DNA from: CADEDH01 sp039029735
GTDB taxonomy: Bacteria; Actinomycetota; Acidimicrobiia; Acidimicrobiales; SZUA-35
Length of the DNA: 64,000 bases
Direction of reading: 5' to 3'
NCBI GenBank assembly: GCA_039029735.1
Contig: JBCCFL010000014.1
Coordinates: 1 to 64,000 of the forward strand
Below the pieces are notes generated by a model that was given only the letters and a program-made list of their open reading frames with translations, ran no database searches and had not been told where the DNA came from. Each line of letters opens with the position of its first letter. The first letter of the stretch is position 1. Shown piece by piece: positions 60,885 to 64,000 of this stretch. The translations under genes and the position numbers were made by a program.

Positions 60885-62039
60885 ATGAGCAATCAAAACT
60901 ACGTGGCCGTTGTGAAGGTGGTAGGAGTCGGCGGCGGAGGCTGCAACGCTGTCAATCGGATGATTGACGCCGGCCTCCGTGGTGTCGAGTTCGTCGCCTT
61001 CAATACCGATGCCCAGGCGTTGCTCATGAGCGACGCCGAGACGAAGATCCACATTGGTAGGGAGCTGACCCGCGGCTTGGGCGCCGGCAGCGACCCGGGC
61101 GTCGGCCAGGAGGCGGCGGAGGCCCACCGCGACGAGATCAGCGCCGCGCTCGACGGTGCCGACATGGTGTTCATCACCGCCGGTGAGGGCGGTGGCACCG
61201 GTACGGGCGCTGCTCCGGTCATCGCCGAGATCGCCAAGAGCCAGGGTGCCCTCACGATCGCGGTGATCACCCGCCCGTTCGGTTTCGAGGGGCGCCGTCG
61301 TGCCCAGCAGGCCGACGCTGGCATCAACCGGCTCAAGGAGAAGGTAGACACCCAGATCGTGATCCCGAACGACAGGCTCCTGTCGATCGCGGATGAGAAG
61401 ACGTCGATGGTGAACGCCTTCCGGATGGCCGACGAGATCCTCCTGCAGGGTGTGTCCGGCATCGCCGACCTCATCACCACGCCTGGCCTCATCAACACCG
61501 ACTTCGCCGACGTTCGCATGATCATGCACGATGCCGGCAGCGCCTTGATGGGCATTGGTCGGGCTGCTGGCGAGGGCCGGGCCCTGGCTGCCGCTCGGGC
61601 CGCCATCGCCAGCCCCCTGCTCGAGGCGAGCATCGACGGGGCTCGGGGCATTCTGTTGACGATTGCCGGATCGAGCGACCTCGGGTTGTTCGAGGTGAAC
61701 GAGGCGGCCGAGATCATCCACGACGTGGCCCACGCCGATGCCAACATCATCTTCGGCACCGTGGTTGACGAGAACCTCTCGGAGGAGATCCGGGTCACGG
61801 TGATCGCCGCTGGGTTCGATCGGTACGAGGAGCATCGCCGGGACGGGCGGGAGAACGGGAGCAGTGACTCGTTCCTGCCGGCCTCTGACACACCGCGGCG
61901 CTCAGCGCCGCCGCTGCCACCGTCAACGCAGGCCGACGATCTCGCCGACGACGAGGAGATCTTCGACATCGACGCCAACACCGATGGCGATGACGATGAT
62001 CTCGACGACGAGTTCGACGTCCCCTCGTTCCTGAAGTAG
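60885..62039 (+). CDS. ftsZ: Cell division GTPase FtsZ
   Basis: 384 residues from ATG 60885, which matches the usual N-terminus (NYVAVVKVVGVGGGGCNAVNRMI) and has AGAGGA about 10 nt upstream. An in-frame ATG at 60828 would add 19 residues. The tubulin signature GGGTGTG, the T7 loop region NTDFADVR and the C-terminal peptide EFDVPSFLK are present. The linker before that peptide (about 350-375) is strikingly acidic (DDLADDEEIFDIDANTDGDD). FtsZ forms the division ring and binds SepF through the C-terminal peptide. Confidence 0.97.
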   Translation: MSNQNYVAVVKVVGVGGGGCNAVNRMIDAGLRGVEFVAFNTDAQALLMSDAETKIHIGRELTRGLGAGSDPGVGQEAAEAHRDEISAALDGADMVFITAGEGGGTGTGAAPVIAEIAKSQGALTIAVITRPFGFEGRRRAQQADAGINRLKEKVDTQIVIPNDRLLSIADEKTSMVNAFRMADEILLQGVSGIADLITTPGLINTDFADVRMIMHDAGSALMGIGRAAGEGRALAAARAAIASPLLEASIDGARGILLTIAGSSDLGLFEVNEAAEIIHDVAHADANIIFGTVVDENLSEEIRVTVIAAGFDRYEEHRRDGRENGSSDSFLPASDTPRRSAPPLPPSTQADDLADDEEIFDIDANTDGDDDDLDDEFDVPSFLK

Positions 62040-62044
62040 CCGTC

Positions 62045-62764
62045 GTGGAGGCGCTCGATCCGATTCCGGTGGCCACCGGGTCTGTCCGGGTGGTGTTCAC
62101 CGACCGGTCGGACGGTGACTTCCGAGTACGGGTGCGGCCCCCACTGGAGCGCCAGGCCGAGCAGGCGCGTGTGGCATCGCTCGCAGAGCGGCGAGGCGCC
62201 ATCGCGGCCGGACCGTGGACGTCACTCCGTCAGGTACACGGCGCCCGCACGGTTCTGGTCACCTCTGCTGGCGACCAGGCCGACGCCGAAGCTGATGCCG
62301 CGGTCACCACTGCGGCCAGCGCACCGATCTCAGTGCTGATCGCCGACTGCGCCCCGGTCGTGCTCGTGGCCGAGTCCGGCGTCGCCGTTGCCCATGCGGG
62401 GTGGCGCGGCCTGGTGAACGGCGTGGTGGCTGATGCGGGGGCGACACTGCGGGCCGTCGGAGGAGCGCCCATTGCGGCCCACATCGGGCCCTGCATCGGT
62501 CCGGCTGCCTACGAGTTCGGGGCCGAGGACCTGGCCCGCATGACCAACGTGTTCGGGTCGGCAGTGGCGTCCGAGACCGCCGAGGGCCGCCCGGCGCTCA
62601 ATGTGGCGGCGGCGGTGGCCGTGGCGTGCGAGCAGGCTGGGTGGCCTGAGCCGCCGGCGGCCCCGCACTGTACGAGCGATCTCGGCTGGTTCAGCCATCG
62701 CACCCGGGGCGACGCCGAGCGTCAGACGGCGGTGGCCTGGATCGAGCCCCACCCCAGCTCGTGA
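62045..62764 (+). CDS. pgeF: PgeF/YfiH peptidoglycan-editing family protein
   Basis: 239 residues of the multicopper-polyphenol-oxidase-like fold. RQVHG, LIADCAPVVL, AHAGWRGLVNG and HIGPCIGPAAYEFG carry the conserved His/Cys metal and catalytic sites. Members have been reported as purine nucleoside phosphorylases and as peptidoglycan editing factors. Position right after ftsZ is usual in actinobacteria. GTG 62045 is 5 bp after the ftsZ stop; its stop overlaps the next gene (GTGA). Confidence 0.92.
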   Translation: MEALDPIPVATGSVRVVFTDRSDGDFRVRVRPPLERQAEQARVASLAERRGAIAAGPWTSLRQVHGARTVLVTSAGDQADAEADAAVTTAASAPISVLIADCAPVVLVAESGVAVAHAGWRGLVNGVVADAGATLRAVGGAPIAAHIGPCIGPAAYEFGAEDLARMTNVFGSAVASETAEGRPALNVAAAVAVACEQAGWPEPPAAPHCTSDLGWFSHRTRGDAERQTAVAWIEPHPSS

Positions 62765-63540
62765 CCACCCCAACTCCCGACGGCCACTCCGGCGGCCACT
62801 CCGACGGCAACGAACCTGTGGCACCCGACGGCCCGACCGGCCGGAATCGACCTCTGCCGCCCGCGGTCGAGGCCTTGGCCGAGGAGGTGCGGGTGCGCCG
62901 CACCGATCTGTTGGAACGGGTTGCGGCCGCCAGCCATGGGCAAGACGTCACTGTGGTCGCGGTCACGAAGGCCTTCGGGCCGGAAGTGGCAGCGGCGGCC
63001 CGATTGGCGGGCTTCGTCGACTGCGGCGAGAACTACGCGCAGGAACTGGCTGAGAAGGCAATCGACCCGGTCGTGGCCGCCGCCGGCCCGATCGAGTGGC
63101 ACTTCATCGGTGGGTTGCAGCGAAACAAGGTGAAGCAGCTCGGCTCCCTGGTGTCGCTGTGGCAGAGCATCGACCGATCCTCGTTGGTGACCGAGTTGGC
63201 CAAGCGGGCGCCGGGGGCCCGCATGCTCGTGCAGGTGAATACGAGCGGTGAGGATGCCAAGAGTGGCTGCGATCCTGATCGCACCCGTGAACTGGTCGAC
63301 ATCGCCCGCGAGGCGGGGCTCCACGCCGGTGGTCTGATGACGGTCGGCCCGACGCCTCTGGCCGGCGAGACGCCTGACCCACGGCCGAGTTTCGAGATGC
63401 TGCGACGCCTTGGCGAGCAGTGCGAGGTGGCCGATCTGTCGATGGGGATGTCCGGTGACTACGAGCTGGCGCTCGCCGAGGGGGCCACGATCATTCGCGT
63501 CGGATCGGTCCTGTTTGGGCCCCGCCCGATCCGTCGGTGA
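62761..63540 (+). CDS. YggS/PLPBP family PLP homeostasis protein
   Basis: 259 residues. VAVTKAFGPEV holds the PLP-binding lysine, and GENYAQELAEKA, WHFIGGLQRNKVKQ, VNTSGEDAKSGC and MGMSGDYELALAEGATIIRVGS match the family. The N-terminal 40 residues are an extra polar extension beyond the usual 230-residue form. Its role is control of free PLP and amino-acid balance; the gene is a standard neighbour of ftsZ and sepF. Confidence 0.94.
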   Translation: MTTPTPDGHSGGHSDGNEPVAPDGPTGRNRPLPPAVEALAEEVRVRRTDLLERVAAASHGQDVTVVAVTKAFGPEVAAAARLAGFVDCGENYAQELAEKAIDPVVAAAGPIEWHFIGGLQRNKVKQLGSLVSLWQSIDRSSLVTELAKRAPGARMLVQVNTSGEDAKSGCDPDRTRELVDIAREAGLHAGGLMTVGPTPLAGETPDPRPSFEMLRRLGEQCEVADLSMGMSGDYELALAEGATIIRVGSVLFGPRPIRR

Positions 63541-63598
63541 TGCATGGTCCACCGGCCGGGTTGCAGAAAGTAGTCTTGTCAGGTCGAGGAGTGAGCTG

Positions 63599-64000
63599 AT
63601 GTCGATGCTACGCAGCGTGCTGGCCTACATGGGCCTGGGGCCCGATGAGGACTACGAGGACGACTATCTCTATGGATCCGAACGTGCCGCCCGGTCGCGG
63701 CGGGTCGGCCACGACGATGACGGTGAACTGACGATCGATCTCCGCGACGATCCCGACGTCGGGCTGGTGCCGCGCGACCCCCACTCCCAACGGCCCCGCC
63801 CGCCGGACTGGCTGGCGCCGTCCGACGAGGACGACGAGCTCGACGAGGTGATCGACGAGCAGCGTGCAGCCCGCCCTGCTGAGGCCGCGTCGAACTCCAG
63901 CGCTGCACGGACCCGCGCCAGGGCCGAGCGTGAACCGCGGCCGACGCGTTCGCGATCGTCGCGATCGGCCCCTTCCGCCCCCCGCACCGAACCGATCGTG
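63599..64000 (+). CDS. sepF: SepF cell division protein (cut by window edge)
   Basis: The first 134 codons only. It begins MSMLRSVLAYMGLGPDEDYED, matching the SepF membrane-binding amphipathic helix, followed by an acidic and then Arg/Ser/Pro-rich linker. The globular FtsZ-binding domain should lie beyond 64000. GAGGAG is 7 nt before the ATG, and TAGTCT at 63571-63576 is a possible -10. SepF anchors FtsZ to the membrane in bacteria that lack FtsA, in line with the missing ftsA here. Confidence 0.85.
   Translation, partial: MSMLRSVLAYMGLGPDEDYEDDYLYGSERAARSRRVGHDDDGELTIDLRDDPDVGLVPRDPHSQRPRPPDWLAPSDEDDELDEVIDEQRAARPAEAASNSSAARTRARAEREPRPTRSRSSRSAPSAPRTEPIV

Overview
The window is GC-rich, densely packed bacterial chromosome that I would place in the Actinomycetota, most likely near the class Acidimicrobiia. 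The basis is: mycofactocin genes (mftA, B, C, E, F); an ergothioneine egtB-egtD pair; an mtrA-mtrB-lipoprotein operon; DUF3040, PimB'-like and SepF proteins; a division and cell wall (dcw) cluster without ftsA; a DAP-type MurE; and many genes that appear to be read from leaderless transcripts. No rRNA, tRNA, insertion sequence, prophage or CRISPR array was seen.

Layout, left half. Positions 1-220 hold a 94-bp hairpin-rich direct repeat at the window edge. A minus-strand block (4401 to 221) is mftE, a MoxR ATPase, a VWA protein and mftF. DUF937 (minus) and a complete glycogen set follow: glgP-glgX-glgA, then divergent glgC and glgB (5160-13817). Next come egtB-egtD and a CHRD/OmpA protein. The second mycofactocin block (21148 to 17609, minus) is a zinc alcohol dehydrogenase, mftA, mftB, mftC and a crotonase. 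The peptide gene mftA is only 42 codons long. Positions 21228-28348 carry a two-CxxC mini-protein, queG, a PimB'-like mannosyltransferase, a SRPBCC protein, an SMC-like protein without a P-loop, a ROK kinase and an aminotransferase. A TetR regulator with a clear operator, divergent glpK and pfkA, and the mtrA-mtrB-lipoprotein operon reach to 34.5 kb.

Layout, right half. Positions 34.6-46.7 kb hold housekeeping genes: inositol-phosphatase family, Nudix, dinB, DUF3040, a TgpA-DUF58-MoxR set, a second ROK protein, acyl-CoA dehydrogenase, HNH nuclease and a lipoate-ligase-like protein. From 46.9 kb to the right edge runs one uninterrupted dcw cluster: mraZ, rsmH, ftsL, ftsI, murE, mraY, murD, ftsW, murG, murC, murB, ftsQ, ftsZ, pgeF, a YggS protein and sepF (cut by the edge). 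Most junctions from ftsL to ftsQ are 4-nt ATGA/GTGA overlaps. murF is missing from its usual place between murE and mraY.

The most unusual things seen are: (1) FtsW carries about 215 extra N-terminal residues that are histone-H1-like, with roughly 68 Lys/Arg and 3 acidic residues, while FtsZ ends in a very acidic linker; (2) a MoxR/VWA pair sits inside the mycofactocin locus, and that locus is split in two around the glycogen and ergothioneine genes; (3) leaderless promoters (TAnnnT followed by 6-8 nt and then the start codon) recur at about a dozen genes, including overlapping divergent -10 boxes between glgC and glgB; (4) a 10-bp phased MraZ-box array overlaps the mraZ promoter, with a second pair of boxes facing the neighbouring gene. 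All functional calls come from reading motifs by eye; no database search was run.
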